Shown: one piece after another, positions 1 through 4,857 of the stretch | Position numbering within the stretch: position 1 is the first letter of the stretch | How the letters are laid out: each line of letters begins with the position of its first letter | DNA from: Oscillospiraceae bacterium | Lineage (GTDB): Bacteria > Bacillota > Clostridia > Oscillospirales > Ruminococcaceae | Assembly: GCA_003508605.1 (NCBI GenBank) | Contig: DNUB01000323.1 | Span: forward strand, 1 to 6,391 | Length of the DNA stretch: 6,391 nucleotides | Direction of reading: 5' to 3' | The notes under the pieces: generated by a model | What the model was told of the DNA's origin: nothing | What the model saw: only the letters and a program-made list of their open reading frames with translations | Database searches by the model: none | Position numbers and translations under genes: made by a program

Positions 1-3
1 GCT

Positions 4-40
4 GTCATTAAAATTGTTGTGCGGATGGAGTTTGGGGCGG
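4..40 (+). repeat. Direct repeat, copy 1
   Basis: This 37-nt block matches bases 303-339 at 33 of 37 positions without gaps. A looser match continues for about 20 nt more (TTGTGCAAATT against TAGTGCATTATT) with a 2-nt length difference. The distance between copies is 299 bp. The left copy lies almost at the window edge, so the unit may continue or be reiterated to the left. Function is unknown. Confidence 0.8.
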
Positions 41-165
41 CTTGGGAAATATTGTGCAAATTAGGATGGACTACAAATTTGTCAAAGGGGAATTTTCCTC
101 TCCCTTGTGTTTGTCTTTGGGCGGCGTTTGCGTCAACGCTTTGGGGCTAACACTTTCACCTCCTT

Positions 166-185
166 GTGAAACCTTTTGGTTTCAC
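166..185. repeat. Perfect 8-bp inverted repeat with TTTT loop
   Basis: GTGAAACC at 166-173 is followed by a TTTT spacer and then GGTTTCAC at 178-185, a perfect hairpin-forming palindrome. It directly adjoins TCACCTCCTT at 156-165. That decamer equals the anti-Shine-Dalgarno end of 16S rRNA on the + strand, and reads as a perfect Shine-Dalgarno (AAGGAGGTGA) on the - strand. No poly-T run follows it on the + strand, so it is not an obvious terminator. Confidence 0.7.
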
Positions 186-302
186 CCTAAGAACCCCTTC
201 CTTATCCACTCTCCCCTCTTTCCCTTTCCCCGCTTTGGACGTTGGTGGTTGAGGGGGTGTTTTTTTCTTGGTAGGGTTTTTGCTTTTTTGTCCGTTGGTG
301 TG

Positions 303-339
303 GTCATTAAAACTGTTGTGCTGGTGGGGTTTGGGGCGG
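303..339 (+). repeat. Direct repeat, copy 2
   Basis: This is the second copy of the 37-nt block at 4-40 (33/37 identical, offset 299 bp). The two copies bracket the palindrome and the pyrimidine tract. This could be a diverged tandem duplication or the ends of a small element. There are no recognisable target-site duplications or terminal inverted repeats. Confidence 0.8.
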
Positions 340-501
340 GTCTTGGTGAATAGTGCATTATTTTTTGTCCTTCTGTTCTGTTTTGGCAGACTTTTTATTT
401 TATGTTTTTACGGTTTTGGAAGTTGAATTTATAAAAGCAAATTTACGCAAAGACCGTGCAATGTTTTACAAATTCTTACCGTCAAAATTCATATCAAAAT
501 A

Positions 502-530
502 TTGACAAACCTTTTGGCAAACTGTATAAT
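502..530 (+). promoter_or_regulatory. Consensus sigma-A promoter of the thioesterase operon
   Basis: TTGACA at 502-507 and TATAAT at 525-530 are both perfect consensus hexamers, separated by exactly 17 bp. A second overlapping TATAAT lies at 530-535. Transcription would be expected to start near 537, giving an untranslated leader of about 180 nt before the thioesterase start at 721. It is the best housekeeping promoter in the window and probably serves the four closely spaced genes that follow. Confidence 0.85.
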
Positions 531-550
531 ATAATCAAAATCATTTGTCC

Positions 551-586
551 CCCGCCTTTTGCCATAAGCAAAAGGCAAAGGGCGGG
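551..586 (+). promoter_or_regulatory. GC-rich hairpin at the 5' end of the operon leader
   Basis: The arms are CCCGCCTTTTGCC at 551-563 and GGCAAAGGGCGGG at 574-586. They pair over 13 bp with one T-G wobble. An alternative register pairs GCCTTTTGC with GCAAAAGGC around a 5-nt loop. The hairpin would lie about 15 nt into the transcript from the 502-530 promoter. No T-run follows it, so it is not a classical terminator; mRNA stabilisation or part of a repetitive element is possible. It is not shared with the second repeat copy at 3792-3870. Confidence 0.6.
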
Positions 587-614
587 TTCCATTCAGTCCT
601 TCAGCGGGAATCGG

Positions 615-690
615 GTCCCCCACTGAAGCCCTGAGGGGCTTGCGCCACGGTTTTTTCATAAATTCGGGGCACTGCCCTTATTGAATAAAT
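615..690 (+). repeat. Interspersed leader repeat, copy A
   Basis: This block is related to 3792-3870. Both copies have a CCCC...GGGG pairing segment, then an identical GGGCTTGCGC (636-645), then a T-rich stretch. Next comes TCATAAATTCGG, identical over 12 nt, and a near match through CACTG(C/T)CC, ending in an A+T-rich TAAATAAAT-like segment. Over 656-677 the copies agree at 19 of 22 positions. This copy lies inside the transcribed leader of the thioesterase operon and ends about 30 nt before the start codon. A preceding hairpin (CTTCAG 599-604 with CTGAAG 623-628) may belong to the same structure. It may be a small non-autonomous repeat or a structured leader element; it matches no riboswitch class I recognise. 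Confidence 0.7.
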
Positions 691-720
691 TACATTACAG
701 AAAAGTCAAAGGAATATAAA

Positions 721-1110
721 ATGGAAAACGGAATAAAAAACACCGTCACAGTCACCGTAACCGAAAGGGATACGGCTCTTTCCCACGGCAGCGGCACTCT
801 AAGGGTATACGCTACGCCAGCCATGGCGGCTTTGATGGAAAGCACAGCTATGGACAGCGTTTCGCCCTTTCTTGCCGAGGGAGAGACTACCGTCGGCACG
901 GCTCTTGACATAAGGCATTTAAGCGCAACCCCGGTCGGCTGCACCGTTACCTGCGAAAGTGAGCTTACGGAAATTGACGGCAGACGGCTTGTGTTTAAGG
1001 TAAGGGTCAGCGACGTCGGCGGACTTATCGGCGAGGGAACCCATGAGCGTTTTATTATTTCCGCGGAAAAATTTATGGATAAGGCTGAGAGCAAATTAAG
1101 CAATAAATAA
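721..1110 (+). CDS. FlK-like hotdog-fold acyl-CoA thioesterase
   Basis: This 129-residue protein has the single-domain hotdog architecture of the thioesterase group typified by fluoroacetyl-CoA thioesterase FlK. Seen directly are GSGTLRVYATPAM at 23-35, a Glu at 40, the RHLSATPVG segment at 65-73 and IGEGTHERF at 103-111. Thr32, Glu40 and His66 have exactly the relative spacing (8 and 26 residues) of the catalytic FlK residues Thr42, Glu50 and His76, so an active enzyme hydrolysing a short acyl-CoA is inferred. The FlK-specific fluoroacetate preference cannot be assumed; housekeeping removal of a small acyl-CoA is more likely. The ATG start is chosen because an AAAGGA ribosome binding site ends 7 nt upstream. 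It is the first gene of a probable four-gene operon. No signal peptide is present, so it should act in the cytoplasm. Confidence 0.85.
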   Translation: MENGIKNTVTVTVTERDTALSHGSGTLRVYATPAMAALMESTAMDSVSPFLAEGETTVGTALDIRHLSATPVGCTVTCESELTEIDGRRLVFKVRVSDVGGLIGEGTHERFIISAEKFMDKAESKLSNK

Positions 1111-1136
1111 AATAAGTTAGAAAGAGATGAAGCAAA

Positions 1137-1946
1137 ATGAGAAACAAAGTTTTTTATCTTAACAACGAAAAAACCGCATTGTTAAAGGCTTATCTTTTGG
1201 ACAAGGTGGAAAGCATTCCCTTTGGAAACGCAAGGCCCGCAATTTTGATTTTCCCCGGCGGAGGCTACGAATTTTGCTCCGAGCGTGAAGCGGAGCCTAT
1301 TGCAATGCGCTATCTTGCAGAGGGCTATAATGCGTTTATACTGTACTATTCCTGCAACAGAAGGTTCCCCGTTCCCATCATTAACGCCGCTTACGCCATG
1401 TACAAGATCAGGGCAAGAGCCGAGGAGTTTAACATCGATCCCGACAAAATTGCAGTTTGGGGTGCAAGTGCGGGGGGACATTTAGCCGGCTGTCTTGCCA
1501 CCATGTGGGGCGACCCCTCCATTGTCAATGCGGTAGGCTGCGAGCCTGCGGATATCCGTCCCAATGCGGCGATTCTGAACTACCCGGTAATAAGCGGAAT
1601 CACATCGCCTCATAAGGGCAGCTTTAACGTGCTTTTGGGAGAAGAGCCTACCTCCTCCCAGCTTTCCAGACTTTCTCTCGAAAACAGAGTAACGCCCAAA
1701 ACTCCCCCCTGCTTCATATGGTGCACCGCCAACGACGACTGCGTTTCCGCCCACAACAGCCTTGTTTTCGCAAAGGCCTGCGTTTCGAATAAAGTGCCCT
1801 GCGAGCTGCATATGTTTGACGAGGGTCCTCACGGACTTTCCGACTGCTCAAAAAATACGGGCTGGAACGAGTATTTTTACAACGATAACTGCAAGCAGTG
1901 GATAAATATGTCGGTAAAGTTTTTGGAAAAATATATGAAAATATGA
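1137..1946 (+). CDS. Alpha/beta hydrolase, acetyl-xylan-esterase-like
   Basis: This 269-residue protein is a complete alpha/beta hydrolase of the BD-FAE/acetyl xylan esterase-like (dienelactone hydrolase-related) type. An oxyanion-hole motif, FPGGGY, lies at 39-44. The nucleophile elbow GASAGGH (109-115) places the catalytic Ser at 111. An Asp at 200 in TANDDCV and a His at 232 in GPHG complete the triad. There is no signal peptide, so it should be intracellular. In related bacteria such enzymes remove acetyl groups from imported oligosaccharides, but the substrate cannot be read from sequence. It starts 26 nt after the thioesterase stop. The ribosome binding site is weak (AAAGAG at 1121-1126), which may imply coupling to the upstream gene. 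The protein is rich in cysteine for its size. Confidence 0.85.
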   Translation: MRNKVFYLNNEKTALLKAYLLDKVESIPFGNARPAILIFPGGGYEFCSEREAEPIAMRYLAEGYNAFILYYSCNRRFPVPIINAAYAMYKIRARAEEFNIDPDKIAVWGASAGGHLAGCLATMWGDPSIVNAVGCEPADIRPNAAILNYPVISGITSPHKGSFNVLLGEEPTSSQLSRLSLENRVTPKTPPCFIWCTANDDCVSAHNSLVFAKACVSNKVPCELHMFDEGPHGLSDCSKNTGWNEYFYNDNCKQWINMSVKFLEKYMKI

Positions 1947-1965
1947 AGGATATATCCGAGTAATA

Positions 1966-2334
1966 ATGATAGTAAGAACAAAGTACAGGCTTTATCAGTT
2001 TGTTTTGGAATGGGTCACATTGGGAGCGGCGGTTTTATGGCTGGTTGCCGCTCTTATTTTGCTGAATAATTACTGTGATCAGGAAAACGAAATTCTCAAA
2101 AGAAACCTGCTGATGATGAGCATAATAACGGACGTTCTGGCTTATTTGGGTTTTACCTATATGAGCTTTCTCCCTCACGGCAACGGACTGATAAAAAACA
2201 AACGTTATCAGCAGGAGGACAAAAAATATCAGTACAAAAGAGAAAGTGCGCTGAGAACCTTTGCGCTGGCGGCAAAGATAGTATCTGTCCTTATTTGCAT
2301 ATTTATGGGACTATACAAGTATATATTTCTTTAA
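1966..2334 (+). CDS. Small three-helix membrane protein, function unknown
   Basis: I do not recognise this 122-residue protein. Three hydrophobic segments are visible at about 12-34, 48-69 and 98-120, suggesting three membrane helices. They are separated by a short acidic/polar loop (35-47) and a longer, strongly charged loop (75-97, rich in Lys, Tyr, Gln and Glu). There is no cleavable signal peptide. It begins only 19 nt after the esterase stop. An AAGGA at 1946-1950 overlaps that stop but is about 15 nt from the ATG, so translation may depend on coupling. No in-frame alternative ATG lies upstream before a stop. Its place between an esterase and lysA does not indicate a role. Confidence 0.7.
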   Translation: MIVRTKYRLYQFVLEWVTLGAAVLWLVAALILLNNYCDQENEILKRNLLMMSIITDVLAYLGFTYMSFLPHGNGLIKNKRYQQEDKKYQYKRESALRTFALAAKIVSVLICIFMGLYKYIFL

Positions 2335-2369
2335 TAAAACAATAAAAATAACAAAGAAGGAACTGAAAA

Positions 2370-3635
2370 ATGGAAAAAAAGCCCTTTATTACTAAGGAAA
2401 AAATCGAGGAAATAGTAAAAAAATACCCTACTCCCTTTCACATTTACGACGAACAGGGCATCAGGGAAAATGCAAGGCGGCTTAAAGCGGCTTTTGCGTG
2501 GAACAGGGGATTTCGTGAATATTTTGCGGTAAAAGCCACTCCAAACCCTTTTATTATGGAAATACTTATGGAAGAGGGCTGCGGCTTTGACTGCTCCTCC
2601 TATACCGAGCTTATGCTTTCCGACAGAGTGGGGGCTAAGGGCGAAGACATTATGTTCAGCTCCAACGCAACTCCCGACGAGGATTTTCTTATGGCAAGAA
2701 GGTTAGGTGCGCAGATAAACCTTGACGATTTCACTCATATAGACATACTCGATAAGCTTTGCGGCATTCCCGAAACCATTAGCTGCCGCTATAATCCGGG
2801 AGGAGAATTTAAAACGTCGGAAACGGGCAATGTTATGGATACGCCTAAGGACGCAAAGTACGGCTTTACCCACGATCAGATGATCGAGGGCTACAAGCTC
2901 CTGAAGGAAAAGGGCGCAAAGCGGTTTGGCATGCATGCCTTCCTTGCAAGCAATACTCTTACAAACGATTATTATCCCACTTTGGCGGAGATAATGTTCA
3001 AAACGGCGGTTGAAATAAAGGAAAAAGCAGGGGTTTCCTTAAGCTTTATCAATCTTTCGGGAGGAATAGGAGTAGACTATCGCCCCGAACAGCCCGCAAA
3101 CGATATCGGGGTTATAGGAAAAAAAGTCGAAGAGGTTTACAACAAGGTTTTGGTTCCTGCGGGACTTGGCGATGTTGCGATTTATACCGAGCTGGGCCGC
3201 TTTATGCTTGCTCCTTACGGTCACCTGGTTGCAAGGGCTATCCGTGAAAAGCATATTTATAAGGAATATATAGGACTTGACGCCTGCGCCGCTAACCTTA
3301 TGCGTCCCGCCATTTACGGCTCATATCACCATATAACCGTTGCGGGAAAAGAAAATCAGCCCTGCAGCTGCAAGTACGACATAACGGGCGGTCTTTGCGA
3401 AAACTGCGATAAATTTGCCGTTGACAGACTGCTGCCCAAAATCGATATGGGAGATTATATAATTATTCACGACACAGGAGCGCATGGCTTTTCTATGGGC
3501 TATAACTACAACGGCAAGCTCAGAAGCTCGGAGATACTGTTAAAGCCCGACGGAAGCTTTAAGCTTATAAGAAGAGCGGAAACGCCAAAGGATTATTTTG
3601 CTACCTTTGATTTTGACGAAAAATATAAGTTTTGA
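2370..3635 (+). CDS. lysA: Diaminopimelate decarboxylase (PLP-dependent, fold type III)
   Basis: This enzyme converts meso-diaminopimelate to L-lysine and CO2, the last step of lysine synthesis, in the cytoplasm with pyridoxal phosphate. The 421 residues match the usual length. The N-terminal TIM-barrel half carries the Schiff-base lysine at 55 in YFAVKATPNP, His189 in GMHAF and the glycine loop SGGIG at 230-234. The phosphate/substrate region ELGR is at 274-277. The C-terminal beta domain carries the substrate-site CEN segment with Cys343 and a GYNYN motif at 377-381. The common GAYG near the end is GAHG here, as I recall for a clostridial branch of the family. Four cysteines cluster at 332-346. 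The ATG follows an AGAAGG ribosome binding site by about 9 nt. It lies 35 nt after the membrane protein gene. A related PLP decarboxylase specificity is possible but less likely. Confidence 0.88.
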   Translation: MEKKPFITKEKIEEIVKKYPTPFHIYDEQGIRENARRLKAAFAWNRGFREYFAVKATPNPFIMEILMEEGCGFDCSSYTELMLSDRVGAKGEDIMFSSNATPDEDFLMARRLGAQINLDDFTHIDILDKLCGIPETISCRYNPGGEFKTSETGNVMDTPKDAKYGFTHDQMIEGYKLLKEKGAKRFGMHAFLASNTLTNDYYPTLAEIMFKTAVEIKEKAGVSLSFINLSGGIGVDYRPEQPANDIGVIGKKVEEVYNKVLVPAGLGDVAIYTELGRFMLAPYGHLVARAIREKHIYKEYIGLDACAANLMRPAIYGSYHHITVAGKENQPCSCKYDITGGLCENCDKFAVDRLLPKIDMGDYIIIHDTGAHGFSMGYNYNGKLRSSEILLKPDGSFKLIRRAETPKDYFATFDFDEKYKF

Positions 3636-3791
3636 TAGCTTTTTAAACGATAGCCCCGGAGCCTCGTCTTTTTCTGCTTACAAAAGGCATAGCCCGGGTA
3701 GGCGGCTGTTTGATTTGGACGGATACCGCCGCATTTGTGAGGAGTCAGATTATTTGTCGGTTCTTTGACGAGGATTAAATGACGAGGATTA
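3636..3791. other. Intergenic region with weak structure and a 14-bp tandem repeat
   Basis: There is no gene and no clear terminator directly after lysA. CCCGG at 3655-3659 can pair with CCGGG at 3694-3698, and GCCT at 3661-3664 with AGGC at 3685-3688. Together they form an interrupted hairpin without a T-run after it. The 14-mer GACGAGGATTAAAT is repeated exactly in tandem at 3767-3780 and 3781-3794. A TTGACG at 3765-3770 with a poor -10 (TTAAAT, 3789-3794, 18-bp spacer) is a possible but weak promoter for the downstream gene. Confidence 0.5.
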
Positions 3792-3794
3792 AAT
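3767..3794 (+). repeat. Exact 14-bp tandem duplication
   Basis: Two back-to-back copies of GACGAGGATTAAAT occupy 3767-3780 and 3781-3794. They lie immediately upstream of, and partly merge into, repeat copy B. A complementary CCTCGTC occurs at 3662-3668, about 100 nt upstream. The duplication could be replication slippage, or it could form paired sites for a regulator of the downstream gene. Confidence 0.85.
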
Positions 3795-3870
3795 CCCCAT
3801 CGGAATCCGGGGAGGGCTTGCGCACTCGGGTTTTATCATAAATTCGGCACACTGTCCCCCATTAAATAAA
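3792..3870 (+). repeat. Interspersed leader repeat, copy B
   Basis: This is the second copy of the element at 615-690. A hairpin can form from CCCC at 3795-3798 and CGG at 3801-3803 with the CCGGGG that follows. It is followed by GGGCTTGCGC at 3814-3823 and TCATAAATTCGG at 3836-3847, both identical to copy A. As with copy A, it ends about 30 nt before the start codon of the next gene, here the AlkZ-related gene. The shared position and orientation relative to two unrelated genes is the main reason to consider it more than random repeat debris. Confidence 0.7.
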
Positions 3871-3887
3871 TTTATTCGATATATTTT

Positions 3888-3893
3888 AAGGTG
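3888..3893 (+). promoter_or_regulatory. Ribosome binding site that decides the start at 3900
   Basis: AAGGTG lies 6 nt before the ATG at 3900. The alternative GTG start at 3891 is inside this site, which argues against the three-residue-longer form. Confidence 0.7.
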
Positions 3894-3899
3894 AACAAT

Positions 3900-4589
3900 A
3901 TGGTAAAAAACTACTCGGAATTTTGCAGTGAGCTTTTAAAAAGCGGCTTTTCCATGGGCGGCGGCAACGACAAGGGCATATATGCGGTAATCCCCTTCGA
4001 CTGGAAGCAAGCCCCCGAAGACACCCCCGTGCGCTGGCATACGGGAGAACCCGACACCGACCCTTGGGAATGGAGAATAAGGGTTTTAAACGAGCGTGAC
4101 GATATTGCCTATGCAAAGGTATTTTTTAAGTCAAGCGGATATATCACAAAAAAATGGTATTCCCGCTTCCTCAGCGTAAGGCGAAAGGGCAGGGATTATA
4201 AGACCATGCGTTCCGAGGGAGAAATAAGCGAATTTGCGGACAGGGTCTATGATGTTATCTCACGCTATGACGGAATCCCTATGCATGAGATAAAAGCCTT
4301 GGGCGGCTTCTCCTCGCAGGACAAGTCCGATTTTGACAAGGCCGTTGTGGAGCTGCAAATGAAGATGCTTATAACCATGTGCGGTTCGGCACGGAAACGC
4401 AGTAAGCAGGGCGAGGAATTTGGCTGGAGCAGCACGGTGTTGTGCACCGCAGAGGAATTTTGGCGCAGTGAGGTCGAAAAAGCCGCAAAGCTTGACCCCG
4501 ATGAAAGCTATGAGAAGATAAGAAAGCAGATTTTAAAGCTTAATCCTTCCGCAGAGGAGAAGAAAATCAAAAGATTTATTTTGGGTTAA
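3900..4589 (+). CDS. AlkZ-related protein (putative winged-helix)
   Basis: This 229-residue cytoplasmic protein resembles a clostridial family that, from memory, is annotated as AlkZ-related, after the AlkZ/YcaQ DNA glycosylases that unhook interstrand crosslinks. It is much shorter than a full AlkZ, so glycosylase activity should not be assumed. Visible features are DTDPWEWR at 52-59, ERDDIAYAK near 65-73 and SGYIT at 79-83. A helix-rich stretch at about 113-160 looks like a winged-helix unit (MHEIKALGGF followed by a helix ending in MKMLITMCG). A Lys/Glu-rich tail runs from 190. I place the start at the ATG at 3900, because AAGGTG at 3888-3893 is a well-spaced ribosome binding site for it. 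A GTG at 3891 would overlap that site and has none of its own. The gene appears to be a single transcription unit ending at the hairpin near 4701. Confidence 0.6.
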   Translation: MVKNYSEFCSELLKSGFSMGGGNDKGIYAVIPFDWKQAPEDTPVRWHTGEPDTDPWEWRIRVLNERDDIAYAKVFFKSSGYITKKWYSRFLSVRRKGRDYKTMRSEGEISEFADRVYDVISRYDGIPMHEIKALGGFSSQDKSDFDKAVVELQMKMLITMCGSARKRSKQGEEFGWSSTVLCTAEEFWRSEVEKAAKLDPDESYEKIRKQILKLNPSAEEKKIKRFILG

Positions 4590-4700
4590 AACCGAATTTG
4601 CCGTGCCGATTTTTCACTGTCTTAATTTTCACTGCCTAAAAAAGTATTGAGATAGTTTTTTGCACCCCCTATGTCTGTTACCGAAAGGCTGTTACTTCAG

Positions 4701-4740
4701 CGATCCCTTTTTAATGTTGGCATTAAAGGGATCGTTTTGA
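4701..4740 (+). terminator. Probable intrinsic terminator after the AlkZ-related gene
   Basis: The left arm at 4701-4716 (CGATCCCTTTTTAATG) pairs with the right arm at 4721-4734 (CATTAAAGGGATCG). They form 14 bp with a 2-nt T bulge and a TTGG tetraloop. The T-run after it is short (TTTTGAATTT), so termination may be incomplete. It lies 111 nt after the stop codon at 4589 and just before the sigma-28-like promoter, so it separates the two transcription units. Confidence 0.75.
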
Positions 4741-4782
4741 ATTTCAGCGGCCTTGCAACGGTAATTTTTTTATTTTGCCGCA

Positions 4783-4809
4783 TAAAGTTTTTGCAAAATG
4801 TGCCGATAT
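4783..4809 (+). promoter_or_regulatory. Sigma-28 (FliA/SigD) flagellar-type promoter
   Basis: TAAAGTTT at 4783-4790, an 11-nt spacer and GCCGATAT at 4802-4809 match the known enterobacterial sigma-28 consensus (TAAAGTTT-N11-GCCGATAA) at 15 of 16 defined positions with exact spacing. They also satisfy the Bacillus SigD form (TAAA-N14-16-CCGATAT, spacer 16). Transcription would start near 4816-4818, leaving a leader of about 40 nt that carries the strong AAAGGAGG site. No comparable sigma-A promoter is visible for this gene. It implies that the organism has a FliA/SigD-type sigma factor and that the next gene is in its motility regulon. Confidence 0.8.
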
Positions 4810-4857
4810 AAAATACAGAGCATATGTATATTCATTAAACCAAAAGGAGGAAGCCTG

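Larger units (their letters stand above)
1..501. other. Gene-poor region with repeats and skewed composition
   Basis: I find no convincing gene here. The only sizeable open frame on the + strand begins at a TTG near base 42 with no ribosome binding site. Its translation is rich in Phe, Gly, Pro and Trp, with runs that simply reflect T/G- and C/T-rich DNA, so I do not call it. What can be seen is a direct repeat at both ends of the first 360 bases, a 20-bp palindrome at 166-185, an anti-Shine-Dalgarno-like decamer at 156-165, a pyrimidine-rich tract at 194-231, and G/T-rich DNA at 240-345. Bases 360-501 are AT-rich and lead into the promoter of the thioesterase operon. The region may be a decayed mobile or repetitive element, but no transposase fragment is recognisable. 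Confidence 0.6.

Noticed and set aside
42..353. 103-codon open frame on the + strand
   Set aside because: It has a TTG start with no ribosome binding site and an amino-acid make-up that mirrors skewed DNA. It overlaps repeat copies and a palindrome and has no recognisable domain.
535..720. Lysine riboswitch or T-box in the leader of the lysA-containing operon
   Set aside because: I cannot find the conserved T-box sequence or the multi-helix core of the lysine riboswitch, and the segment is partly explained by an interspersed repeat. A covariance search would settle it.
690..1103. 137-codon open frame on the - strand
   Set aside because: It lies exactly opposite the FlK-like thioesterase, whose catalytic residues and ribosome binding site are clear. 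It is a shadow.
3891..3899. GTG start for the AlkZ-related gene
   Set aside because: The GTG overlaps the AAGGTG ribosome binding site serving the ATG at 3900 and has none of its own.
4798..4857. 20-residue N-terminal extension of the DUF6033-like protein
   Set aside because: The upstream ATG lies inside the sigma-28 promoter and lacks a ribosome binding site, whereas the ATG at 4858 has AAAGGAGG at ideal distance.
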